From the NCBI GenBank assembly GCA_036960305.1, contig JBALWA010000007.1, forward strand, positions 1 through 64,000: DNA of 64,000 nucleotides, given 5' to 3'. The notes beneath the pieces were generated by a model. That model had not been told where the DNA came from. It searched no databases and saw only the letters and a list, made by a program, of their open reading frames with translations. Each line of letters starts with the position of its first letter. The stretch's first letter is position 1. This document shows, piece by piece, positions 37,107-45,819 of this stretch. The position numbers were made by a program, and so were the translations under genes. The stretch is from JBALVT01 sp036960305. GTDB taxonomy: Bacteria > Pseudomonadota > Gammaproteobacteria > Pseudomonadales > Halieaceae.

Positions 37107-39957
37107 AACTCCAGGAACGGCACGGGGAAACGTCCGGGGTTTCCAGAGCGCACTGAGCGCTGTTATTCCTTCCGATCGATTGATTGATGATCCCCTGAGG
37201 CGCCTCGCCTACGGTACCGATGCGAGCTTTTATCGGCTGATACCACAATTAGTCGTGTGCGCAGAATCGGCTGATGAGGTCCGCGAGGTCTTGGCGCAGG
37301 CTCAACGATTTGGGGTGGCCGTTACATTTCGCGCAGCGGGCACCAGCCTGTCTGGCCAGGCTGTCACCGACTCGGTACTGCTCACCCTGGGTCACGGCTG
37401 GCAGGGACATAGCATCGAAGACGGGGGCTCAGCGATACGCCTACAGCCTGGTGTGATCGGGGCCCGGGCCAACGAACTGCTGGCACCCCATATGCGACGC
37501 ATAGGGCCCGACCCGGCCTCCATCAACACCGCCAAAATCGGTGGCATTGCCGCCAACAACGCCAGTGGAATGTGCTGCGGCACCGCCCACAATAGCTACC
37601 AAACCTTGCGTGCTTTAAAGCTGATACTGGCAGACGGCTCGACGCTGGATACCGGCAGTACGCTCAGCTGTGATATGTTCCGAACATCCCACGGCGACCT
37701 GTTGGGTTCGCTGGAAACAATCGCCAACGAGGTAAAGAACACACCACACCTATCCGCACTCATACACAAGAAGTACCGCCTCAAGAATACGACTGGCTAC
37801 GCCATAAACGCCCTGCTCGATTTTGACGATCCGATCGACATCCTCCAACACTTGATGATTGGCTCCGAGGGGACGCTGGGGTTCATCGCAGAGATATGCC
37901 TCGAGACAGTACGCGAGGAGCCCTGCAAGGCTACCGGACTGCTCGTCTTCGAGAGCCTTGAAACCGCATGTAGGGCTGTGTCTGTACTGGACACTAAGCC
38001 TGTTTCGGCCGTTGAGCTAATCGATCGCAAGGGTTTGGCATCGGTAGCACACCTCGATGGTATGCCCCCAGGGGTCGCCGACTTTCCTGACCAGGCCACT
38101 GCGCTATTAATCGAAGTCTGCGGTGAGTCCGAGAAATTACTGCAGCAGCGCCTGGGAGAAGTGACCGAATGCGCTCTGGAATGGCAACTGCTGGGAGAGA
38201 GGCATTTCACGCGCGAACCAGCCCATGCAGCCAAACTATGGTCTATTCGCAAGGGCCTATTCCCAGCGGTAGGCGCAGTGCGCGCCACCGGCACTACCGT
38301 AATTATTGAGGATGTTGCCTTCCCGGTAGAAAACCTTGCCGCTGGGGTCACCGCCCTGCAAGCACTGTTGGAAAAGCACAGCTACCACGAGGCGGTGATG
38401 TTTGGTCACGCCCTGCAGGGCAACCTGCACTTTGTCTTTACACAGTCTTTTGAGGCGCCCGAGGAAGTCGAGCGCTATGGGCTTTTCATGGACGAACTGG
38501 CTCAGTTGGTTGCGGTGGAATACCAGGGTTCCCTTAAAGCTGAACACGGTACTGGCCGAAATATGGCGCCCTTCGTTGAGCTGGAATGGGGGGCTGAGGC
38601 CTACCGTCTCATGTGGCGTATCAAGCAAATTCTGGACCCGAACAATATCCTTAACCCGGGTGTCGTTTTAAATGAAGACCCGGACATCCACGTTAAAAAC
38701 CTTAAGCCCATGCCACCTGCAGATCCGCTGGTGGACCGCTGTATCGAGTGCGGTTTCTGCGAGCCCAGCTGCCCGTCCCGCGACCTGACCTTGTCACCGC
38801 GCCAACGCATTGCAAGCTGGCGTGAGATCAACCGACTGCAGGCACTGAAGACTCCAAGCACTGGTGAGCGCCAAACGTTAAAGGAACTGCGACAGGGCTA
38901 CGACTATGCCGGCACTGATACCTGCGCCGCCTGCGGCCTGTGTGAACTGCGTTGTCCGGTGGGTATCAACACCGGCGATCTCACACGGGCCATCAGAGGC
39001 GCGCGCAATAAACGAATGCGCTGGCTTGCCGAGGCCATCAGCCGCCATTTCGGCCTGGTAGTGAAGCTGGCAAGGGGTGGTCTGAAAACCGTGGACGCTC
39101 TAGCCGCGATTATTGGAAGGGCCCGCTTCGCCTGGCTGGCCCAGAGTATGAACCGGGTAAGTGTCGGGTACCTGCCCCTGTGGACCGCCGCAGTACGGGG
39201 TGGACGTGTCCCGCCCCACCAGGGAGACCATTACAGCGGCGACCCCGACAACACGGTAGTCTATTTCCCCGCCTGCCCCGGACGTATGCTGGACCCGGAC
39301 CTGTCCCGGGCAACCGTCGAAATTCTTGAACGGGCTGGCTTCGCTGTCATCATCCCTACGGGTATGGATAGCGAGTGCTGCGGCATGCCCTTCGCGAGTA
39401 AGGGCTTCGCCGATATAGCCAGGGACAAGGGTGAACATCTACGCGACAAACTTCGCGCCGTCAGCGGTACGAGGAAACTACCGGTTATTTGTGATGCCGC
39501 GCCCTGTAGCGCGCAACTGGCTGGTCTGCCCAGAGATGAGTTCGAGATTATCGACCTGGTGGATTTCCTCCATGACCGGGCCCTGCCACGGTTGCACATA
39601 GCGCGGCCCGCCCCAACAGTGGCACTACACGTTACCTGCAGCAGCCAGCACTCCGCCACCGGTGAGAAATTGCAGGCCCTGACAAAAGCCTGCGCTCAGG
39701 AGGTGATACGACCGGCGAGCGTCACTTGCTGTGGCTTTGCCGGGGACAAGGGATTTACCCTGCCCGCGCTCAACGCCAGCGCCCTATCCCATTTAGCGGC
39801 GGAAATCCCATCGGGCTGCACCGCTGGCTACTCCAATAGCCGTACCTGTGAAATTGGCTTGAGCGAACATGCGGGTATCCCCTACCGCCACATTGCCTAC
39901 CTGCTACTGGAGGTGAGCCGTCCAGCGCTAGGAGAAAAAAGTACCAGCAGTGCATGA
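37099..39957 (+). CDS. FAD- and Fe-S-containing D-lactate-dehydrogenase-like protein
   Basis: 952 aa. The N-terminal FAD-binding_4 domain shows FRAAGTSLSGQAVTDSVLL and GGIAANNASGM; an FAD-oxidase C-terminal domain follows. Two ferredoxin-type cysteine sets, CIECGFCEPSCPS (about 548) and CAACGLCELRCPV (about 608), come next, then CCG domains (SECCGMPFASKGF, TCCGFAGDKGF) as in LutA/GlpC. This all-in-one layout is that of membrane-associated D-lactate or 2-hydroxyacid dehydrogenases feeding quinones. The ATG at 37099 with GGAGGAAA upstream is chosen; the frame stays open further 5' but runs inside galM. In context it could consume the lactate made by the FAH branch. Confidence 0.88.
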   Translation: MSETPGTARGNVRGFQSALSAVIPSDRLIDDPLRRLAYGTDASFYRLIPQLVVCAESADEVREVLAQAQRFGVAVTFRAAGTSLSGQAVTDSVLLTLGHGWQGHSIEDGGSAIRLQPGVIGARANELLAPHMRRIGPDPASINTAKIGGIAANNASGMCCGTAHNSYQTLRALKLILADGSTLDTGSTLSCDMFRTSHGDLLGSLETIANEVKNTPHLSALIHKKYRLKNTTGYAINALLDFDDPIDILQHLMIGSEGTLGFIAEICLETVREEPCKATGLLVFESLETACRAVSVLDTKPVSAVELIDRKGLASVAHLDGMPPGVADFPDQATALLIEVCGESEKLLQQRLGEVTECALEWQLLGERHFTREPAHAAKLWSIRKGLFPAVGAVRATGTTVIIEDVAFPVENLAAGVTALQALLEKHSYHEAVMFGHALQGNLHFVFTQSFEAPEEVERYGLFMDELAQLVAVEYQGSLKAEHGTGRNMAPFVELEWGAEAYRLMWRIKQILDPNNILNPGVVLNEDPDIHVKNLKPMPPADPLVDRCIECGFCEPSCPSRDLTLSPRQRIASWREINRLQALKTPSTGERQTLKELRQGYDYAGTDTCAACGLCELRCPVGINTGDLTRAIRGARNKRMRWLAEAISRHFGLVVKLARGGLKTVDALAAIIGRARFAWLAQSMNRVSVGYLPLWTAAVRGGRVPPHQGDHYSGDPDNTVVYFPACPGRMLDPDLSRATVEILERAGFAVIIPTGMDSECCGMPFASKGFADIARDKGEHLRDKLRAVSGTRKLPVICDAAPCSAQLAGLPRDEFEIIDLVDFLHDRALPRLHIARPAPTVALHVTCSSQHSATGEKLQALTKACAQEVIRPASVTCCGFAGDKGFTLPALNASALSHLAAEIPSGCTAGYSNSRTCEIGLSEHAGIPYRHIAYLLLEVSRPALGEKSTSSA

Positions 39958-40027
39958 ACAGGGAGGTGGAGCGATGCCCGCTGCAATCCTATTATGTCCC
40001 CAGACTAATACATCCAGGAGCACTGCA

Positions 40028-40792
40028 ATGAGCGACAACAGCAAGATTGCCATAATCACCGGCGGCAGTTCCGGTATCGGCACCGAAATGGCCCGCTATA
40101 TGGCGGGCCAGGGCTGGGATATTGCGATCACCTACGCTGGCAATGCCGCTGGCGCAGAAGACACCGTTGCCGCCATCGAAGCTGAAGGCCAACGGGGCTT
40201 CATGAAGCAGTGCGATGTGGGCTACAAGGACCAGGTAGACGCGTTCCTGGATGCCGTTACCGATACCCTTGGCTTGCCTCAATTACTGGTCAACAACGCC
40301 GGCGTACAAACCTGGGCACCCTTTCTCGAACTGAAAGAAGAAGACTGGGACCGCACAATTCGCACCAATCTCAAGGGCTACTTCCTGTGTACCCAGAAAT
40401 ACGCAAAATTGCTGGTGGAACACAAACAACCCGGCAGCGTCATCATGATCGGCTCGGGCTGCAACAAGGTGCCCTTCCCCAATCTGGTGGATTACACCGC
40501 CTCCAAGGGCGGAATCGAGAATTTAACCAAGGTGGCGGCCACTGAGCTGGGGCAGTACGGAATTCGTGTCAACGGTGTGGCGCCAGGCGCAATCGAAATC
40601 GAACGTACTCGCCTGGAAGATCCCGAGTACGGCGAAACCTGGGGGGCCCTCGCGCCGCTGGGTAGAGTCGGCTATTCTCTGGATATCGCCAAGGCTGTCG
40701 AATACCTGGGTGGCGAGAATGCGGCTTATGTCACGGGCCAGACCCTCTACGTTGACGGTGGCGTGTTCACCAAACCCAACTGGCCCTATTAG
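40028..40792 (+). CDS. SDR family sugar dehydrogenase
   Basis: 254 aa with TGGSSGIG, NNAGVQTWAPF and the catalytic YTASKGG, and a C-terminal TGQTLYVDGG. It resembles glucose/fucose-1-dehydrogenase-type SDRs and would oxidise an aldose to its lactone in the cytoplasm. The ATG at 40028 is preferred because AGGAG lies 8 nt upstream; an in-frame extension reaches back into the preceding gene. It is last in the galM-dehydrogenase-SDR operon. Its stop codon overlaps the stop of the opposing glycosidase gene. Confidence 0.85.
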   Translation: MSDNSKIAIITGGSSGIGTEMARYMAGQGWDIAITYAGNAAGAEDTVAAIEAEGQRGFMKQCDVGYKDQVDAFLDAVTDTLGLPQLLVNNAGVQTWAPFLELKEEDWDRTIRTNLKGYFLCTQKYAKLLVEHKQPGSVIMIGSGCNKVPFPNLVDYTASKGGIENLTKVAATELGQYGIRVNGVAPGAIEIERTRLEDPEYGETWGALAPLGRVGYSLDIAKAVEYLGGENAAYVTGQTLYVDGGVFTKPNWPY

Positions 40793-42924
40793 AAGAATGT
40801 CATCGGAATACTGATGATCATGCCCTCGGGAACAGATTCCAGCGGCTTGCGCTTGCCCATCAGCACATCGTACAGCTCGTCGTTGACCTTGGAATAACCC
40901 TTAATGAAATCGCTATAGGGTTTGTGAGCGACGCTGACGAATCCCTGGTGAAAGTTCTGGCCATCGAAACGGCCCATAACTGGATCATCGTTAAAACTGA
41001 AGTAGTGAATTCCGATGCTATTGGGGTGGCTGGCAGCATTCTCGGCATAGTAACGATAAGCAACAGCCCGTTCCGCCTCGGTCCGGGTCCAACGTGCGCC
41101 GTAGGCAGGGTGACCTGCTTCCATTGAGCCGTGATGGAATTCACCGATCAACACAGGCTTGCCAGTCATTTCCGCCGCTCGCTCGATACGCGGATAGGGG
41201 TTATCCGTATAGGCATTCATGGAAAAAACATCCAGGTACTGGGTCCCGGCAAATCGCCACTCCTCTTTCAGCGCCGCCGAGGCCCAGCGCATCCCCATGT
41301 TAAGGTGATTGGGGTCGATCGCCCGGGTTGCCTTTACAGGCACCTCCACGTATCGATCCAGCATCATCGTGGAAAACTCCTGCAGGTCGGTACTGGCGGA
41401 CTCGGATAAGGAAGCCGCTTCTTTGATCGGCGATTGTAATGCATCGAAGCCGGCGAATTCGGATTTCCATGCCTTGTTGAAGGCCTTAATATCACTGTTG
41501 TAACGTTGCTTGAGAAAATCGATCAGCCTGTCTTTGGTCACAAAGGACTCGTCCTTCTCCAGCATGGTCTCCGCCAGATTGATAGTGGCGACATAGGCCC
41601 ATCCCGGCTCATTATTCATAAAATAGCCGATGAGATAGGGATCGTCTTTTATCTCTTCCAGTTGCAGTGCAAACTGCTCTGCTTTCTGTTCGTACTCCGC
41701 GCTGAATACATCAGGGAAGTCGCGGAAAATGCGTTTGTCTGTCACAGGAAAGTGTTGCATCGGGATGACATAGGGAACACTAGCCTTGCGGGCGAACTCC
41801 AGGTCGGACCAGTTGCCCACGGTGTTGACGTTCCACTCAATCAGGCGCCGACGGGTAATATCAGTCCACTGATCGTGCCAATCATCGCCGAAAGTCCGTA
41901 TGAGGTTGGTGGTGTGAAAATTCAGCAGGTCGAGTGACTTGCCCCCGGGGTCGACCATGTCGTGGACCGTATGCTGTTCCCAGGCATCTGCATATTTGCC
42001 GTCATGCGGAGGCATCCATTCATGTATGCCCTCTAGGCCATCGACGTTGCCAGAGATACCCGGGGCGATGATATCGATACCGATGCTGTAAAAAGCATAA
42101 CCTTCAGGGTCTACCAACCACCAGCGCTCTCCGTCGTGGTGTGTCCTGAAAAATCCAGTCGCCTTGAACTGCTTGGCCTTAGTGCCGCCGTACTGACTGT
42201 ACTTCGTGCTGTCGCGCGTCGCTGCCGGCTTGGCTGCCTCGGATTTCAGGTAGCGATCCAGTTCGGCCTTGCTGGCCACTTTGTCTTTCCATTCCTTGTC
42301 CGCCCATTGCCCCATCGCATCTATCACTACACCGTCTTCAACAGGGTAATCTGGCTGCTCTGCGGTAAAGCGAAAATTGGAAAATTCGGCGACGGCCTCG
42401 TCACCGGACATCTTCATTACCGACAGAGCCATCCGGCTCCACTCGGTAATGTCTACACCTTTACCGAAGGAAAATGGAATCAGCGTGCCTGGTGTTTTCG
42501 GTACGCCCCGACCCTCTGCCAGCACTTTCAAGGGAAAGGACAGACGCCCCTGTAAACCGGGAAACAGGCCGACGCTGTTGATGAGGTCTGCTCGTTCGCC
42601 AGTATTGCGGTCGGACCAGAACATCATACTCACTGCCACGCTATCAACGCCGCTGATGTCGGCCAGAAAGGAGAGCCATGCATCTTCGGGCAGTTTTCGC
42701 AGCGTGTCGTTTTGTAGTATTAGAGTACAGGGCTGCCCGACTCTCAGCGGTAGGCGCAGCGAGTTGTCTTCGCCTCGCTCCACCTCACAACCCACGGCGA
42801 CAAAATCGTCAAGACTCAATGCGCTTATGGCCTCTCCTGCCGCAATCGAACCGCTGCTGAAACCAACCGTTACCATTACCACAAGCAATGTCGTACTCTT
42901 GATCAAAGAAAATGTCTTTCTCAT
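40789..42924 (-). CDS. GH50 (beta-agarase)-like secreted glycoside hydrolase
   Basis: 711 aa with a signal peptide (STTLLVVMVTVGFSSGSIAA). Residues about 25-200 look like a carbohydrate-binding beta-sandwich. The catalytic GH-A barrel begins near GFFRTHHDGERWWLVDPEG, a typical GH50-like entry. The putative acid/base is in YFMNNEPGW (E about 437) and the nucleophile in VLIGEFHHGS (E about 594); the spacing of about 157 agrees with my memory of Aga50D. Substrate specificity (agarose, porphyran or another galactan) cannot be read. The ATG at 42924 has GGAGAG upstream. An operator-like site lies 28 bp further up. Confidence 0.75.
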   Translation of the reverse strand: MRKTFSLIKSTTLLVVMVTVGFSSGSIAAGEAISALSLDDFVAVGCEVERGEDNSLRLPLRVGQPCTLILQNDTLRKLPEDAWLSFLADISGVDSVAVSMMFWSDRNTGERADLINSVGLFPGLQGRLSFPLKVLAEGRGVPKTPGTLIPFSFGKGVDITEWSRMALSVMKMSGDEAVAEFSNFRFTAEQPDYPVEDGVVIDAMGQWADKEWKDKVASKAELDRYLKSEAAKPAATRDSTKYSQYGGTKAKQFKATGFFRTHHDGERWWLVDPEGYAFYSIGIDIIAPGISGNVDGLEGIHEWMPPHDGKYADAWEQHTVHDMVDPGGKSLDLLNFHTTNLIRTFGDDWHDQWTDITRRRLIEWNVNTVGNWSDLEFARKASVPYVIPMQHFPVTDKRIFRDFPDVFSAEYEQKAEQFALQLEEIKDDPYLIGYFMNNEPGWAYVATINLAETMLEKDESFVTKDRLIDFLKQRYNSDIKAFNKAWKSEFAGFDALQSPIKEAASLSESASTDLQEFSTMMLDRYVEVPVKATRAIDPNHLNMGMRWASAALKEEWRFAGTQYLDVFSMNAYTDNPYPRIERAAEMTGKPVLIGEFHHGSMEAGHPAYGARWTRTEAERAVAYRYYAENAASHPNSIGIHYFSFNDDPVMGRFDGQNFHQGFVSVAHKPYSDFIKGYSKVNDELYDVLMGKRKPLESVPEGMIISIPMTFF

Positions 42925-42951
42925 AAAGCTCTCCTTCCGGCCCAAACCGTG

Positions 42952-42980
42952 TATTTACATTTTGTATGTTATGTATAGTA
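42952..42980. promoter_or_regulatory. Possible operator upstream of the GH50-like gene
   Basis: TATTTACAT (42952-42960), 10-nt spacer, ATGTATAGTA (42971-42980). Inverted TACAT/ATGTA cores have the same 10-nt spacing as the sites at 17903 and 26738 and a similar distance to the ATG. The outer arms agree poorly, so this is the weakest of the three. Confidence 0.4.
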
Positions 42981-43018
42981 TCGGCGAGCGCATATTGGCG
43001 GCTACCCTGTACTTAACG

Positions 43019-44050
43019 CTACTTTGGTACTTCCTTCGCGCCCAAACAGGCCGGCCACAGAGATTCCGGCGTGTCCCAGGGCTCGCTGATCTGGCACTGC
43101 TCCGCACAAACTGCTTTCGTTGCCGCACCCTCCGCAATACAGCTTTTCTCGCAGTTCTCCACTCGCGGAATACCCGTTTCAAACATGGTCCTGATCACGC
43201 AGCTGCGCTCCTCCTGTGAGGGATAAACCACGTTAGCGGTCAGGGTCCTGAGCCTAACCGTACAGTTATCACCACACGCTATGGATGGATCCAGCTGCCC
43301 CGTCCTATCCAGCTTGCCGGCGAGAAAGGCTATCGCATTGGCGAGAAACTGTTGGAATTGCGGGTCATTTAGCGTCTCCTCACTGTGCCCCAGGGTGGTT
43401 GCCAGCACCGGGGTACCGTTCACTTCATTAAGCCAGGCCTGCAGGTGGTGCTTTTCTGTCTCCACTCCGTAAGCCGAAATCAAGGCTTCACTGTTATCGC
43501 CCACAGCGAGATTGATATAAAGCTCATCGTTGGCCAATTCCCAGGGAAACGCCAGCGCCGCGATAACGGGATGCTCGCTGGCCTTATTCAGAGTAAAGCT
43601 GCGCATATCCTCGTGTCGTAGCGTTTTCAGGCCCAGCAATTCGTACCAATTGGACACATGTTGAAACGAATGCATTGCGCAATGCACTGCCAGAAGCGGA
43701 ACGCCCTGATCTCTCACCGGACGAATCAGATTGTCCACCAATTGTGGATCGCGCCGGGCGGCATGGCAGAAATTGTAGATGAGCACGTCGTAACCCATCG
43801 CAAAATCAGTCTCCCGAAGGCGCTCGATATCGCCCACAATTACGTCGAAGTCGGCATGGATGCGCTGGCCTATGCCGTTGGTCACGAGTTCCGCCTGTCG
43901 CTGGTAGTTGTGGAACCACCCCGCACTCGTCACATAGAGCACTTTGATGGCGCCAGCCTCACTGTTCGAATCTGCATGGTTACCCTGAATAAAGATCAAC
44001 TGCATGACGACCAAGACCCATGCAGACCGCATTGTTTTGGAAAGGATCAT
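43019..44050 (-). CDS. ThuA-domain protein 2 with Cys-rich tail
   Basis: 343 aa with a signal peptide. The ThuA core runs from IKVLYVTSAGWFHNYQRQ through YDVLIYNFCHAARRDPQL and PLLAVHCAMHSFQHVSNW to PVLATTLGHSEETLNDPQF. After residue about 255 comes an added domain with eight cysteines (CGDNC, SC, NCEKSC, VC, QC, AC) that would form disulfides in the periplasm. Such a tail is absent from ThuA protein 1. The core suggests a role in 3-keto-sugar chemistry. It lies 94 bp upstream of the GH50-like gene on the same strand. Confidence 0.83.
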   Translation of the reverse strand: MILSKTMRSAWVLVVMQLIFIQGNHADSNSEAGAIKVLYVTSAGWFHNYQRQAELVTNGIGQRIHADFDVIVGDIERLRETDFAMGYDVLIYNFCHAARRDPQLVDNLIRPVRDQGVPLLAVHCAMHSFQHVSNWYELLGLKTLRHEDMRSFTLNKASEHPVIAALAFPWELANDELYINLAVGDNSEALISAYGVETEKHHLQAWLNEVNGTPVLATTLGHSEETLNDPQFQQFLANAIAFLAGKLDRTGQLDPSIACGDNCTVRLRTLTANVVYPSQEERSCVIRTMFETGIPRVENCEKSCIAEGAATKAVCAEQCQISEPWDTPESLWPACLGAKEVPK

Positions 44051-44287
44051 GAAATGCTCCTGAAAAAATAGAGGTCCATCACACCCTATGTCCGTCTCGT
44101 TTACTACTGTGTAGTTGACGTCATACCTGTATGCAATTGCAAAAGCCCTAGCGAAGCTGGGAGCGGATGTATTCGCGGTTGCAAAAAAGTACTACTCTCC
44201 GATGAAACTGCGGGTAGAGCCGCTACCGTTCCAGGCAGTACAGTCGATACCAATGAAATAATCGTACTAACGCCCCGGGAGGCCCCT

Positions 44288-45793
44288 ATGCAGCAAACGC
44301 CCAGCAATTGCATCCAAATTGACAGCGAGGCTGAAGCGGTTGAATTCAACCGCTTTTTCCAACGCTGTATCGGCTCCTGCCACGCCTACCTTACGCTGCG
44401 GGAGGACTTTCGCAAACAGGCGCGTACTGTGCAGGAAGAGATTGCTTTTCGCTACATTCGCTGCCACGGCATCTTCCATGACTGGGTGGGTGTCTGCCAC
44501 CCTCTCGACGGAGAGCTACACTACAACTTTCAAAACGTAGACAAGATTTACGATTTCTTCTTGTCTGTGGGCCTGCGCCCCTATGTGGAACTGAGCTTCA
44601 TGCCCCAGGCACTCGCCAGCGATCTGGGGAAAACCACATTCCGCTATGAGGCCAATATCAGCCCGCCGGCCGATATGAAGCAGTGGAACTGCATGATTCA
44701 CGCCTTCGTCACTCACTTGATCGGGCGCTATGGGCTGGACGAAGTACGCCAATGGTATTTCGAGGTGTGGAATGAGCCTGACCTCAAGGACCTGTTCTGG
44801 TCGGGGGACCAACAGGATTACCTGGAGTTGTATCGCCACACCGCGACGACGATTAAGGCGATCGACCAACAACTGCCAGTCGGCGGTCCTTCTACATCCA
44901 AAAACCTGTGGCTGGAAGAGACTATCGCCTTTTGTGTGGATAACAATCTGCCACTGGACTTTATTTCTACCCACCACTACTGTGCCGATGCCGCACTGGA
45001 AACCGGGTCTGATGTCTTTGATATAGCCTATCGCGGTCAAAAGGCCATGGTGGAAGATGTGCGTCGCACGGTAGACATCGTCAAGAAATCAGCATTCCCG
45101 GATATCGAAATTCACTACTCAGAGTGGAACGTTTCCCCGTGCCACGAAGACCGCTTTGGCAAGGACTCTGAATTCAACGCCACCTTCGTCCTGCAAACTC
45201 TTACCGACCTTGACGGTTTGTTGGATGTGTACTCCTACTGGTGCTTGTCGGATATTTTTGAGGAGACAGGCCCGGGTCTCAACCCATTTTCAGGGAAATA
45301 CGGGTTGATGAACCTGCACGGTATCCGTAAACCGGTATTCCATGCCTATCAATTTCTAGCCCAGCTTTACGACGAGGAAGTGCCAACAGCACTCGACAAC
45401 TGCCGGGTAAGCCGCAGCGGACAGGACTGGCGAATCCTGCACTGGAATTTCGTCGACCCGTTAGAAACCGATTTCAACGGCGGCGACTACTTGATACCAC
45501 AGACGGAGCTCACACAGGAACTGGTTCTTACGGGTCTTGAAGGGCACTACCAGGTCACTGCCTATCGGGTCGACCGCGAAGCCGGCAATGCATATCGAGC
45601 CTGGCAGCGCCAGGGCCAGCCACAGTACCCCAACCCGGAGCAACTGGCAGAGTTAGAGCGGGCATCCCATGCCGTAAAGTTCATGGACAACACTGTAGAA
45701 GTGTTGGAAGAATACGGCGGAGAGCTTCGGCTCGAATCCCAACTGGCAGCCAACGCGCTGATTTTCTACGACATTAGCAAGAACTCCGCATAA
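44288..45793 (+). CDS. GH39-like beta-xylosidase/glycosidase
   Basis: 501 aa without a signal peptide, therefore cytoplasmic. GH39 features: RYIRCHGIFHDWVGV, YVELSFMPQALAS, the acid/base motif WYFEVWNEPDLKDLFW (E about 160), FISTHHY and the nucleophile motif IHYSEWNVSP (E about 279). The family hydrolyses beta-xylosides, iduronides and related small glycosides. The gene is directly followed by a GPH sugar symporter, so imported oligosaccharides are its likely substrate. GGGAGG precedes the ATG. TGCAATTGCA (44132-44141) upstream is a perfect 10-bp palindrome that may be a regulator site. Confidence 0.87.
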   Translation: MQQTPSNCIQIDSEAEAVEFNRFFQRCIGSCHAYLTLREDFRKQARTVQEEIAFRYIRCHGIFHDWVGVCHPLDGELHYNFQNVDKIYDFFLSVGLRPYVELSFMPQALASDLGKTTFRYEANISPPADMKQWNCMIHAFVTHLIGRYGLDEVRQWYFEVWNEPDLKDLFWSGDQQDYLELYRHTATTIKAIDQQLPVGGPSTSKNLWLEETIAFCVDNNLPLDFISTHHYCADAALETGSDVFDIAYRGQKAMVEDVRRTVDIVKKSAFPDIEIHYSEWNVSPCHEDRFGKDSEFNATFVLQTLTDLDGLLDVYSYWCLSDIFEETGPGLNPFSGKYGLMNLHGIRKPVFHAYQFLAQLYDEEVPTALDNCRVSRSGQDWRILHWNFVDPLETDFNGGDYLIPQTELTQELVLTGLEGHYQVTAYRVDREAGNAYRAWQRQGQPQYPNPEQLAELERASHAVKFMDNTVEVLEEYGGELRLESQLAANALIFYDISKNSA

Positions 45794-45819
45794 CGCGACT
45801 CAATCCAGGACTAATAACA

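Noticed and set aside
39950..40027. A 26-codon extension of the sugar SDR
   Set aside because: The SDR NAD-binding start follows directly on MSDNSK at 40028, which has AGGAG at good spacing; the extension overlaps the previous gene.
44132..44141. TGCAATTGCA palindrome as a LacI-type operator
   Set aside because: A single 10-bp palindrome with no local LacI gene is too weak to list as its own feature.
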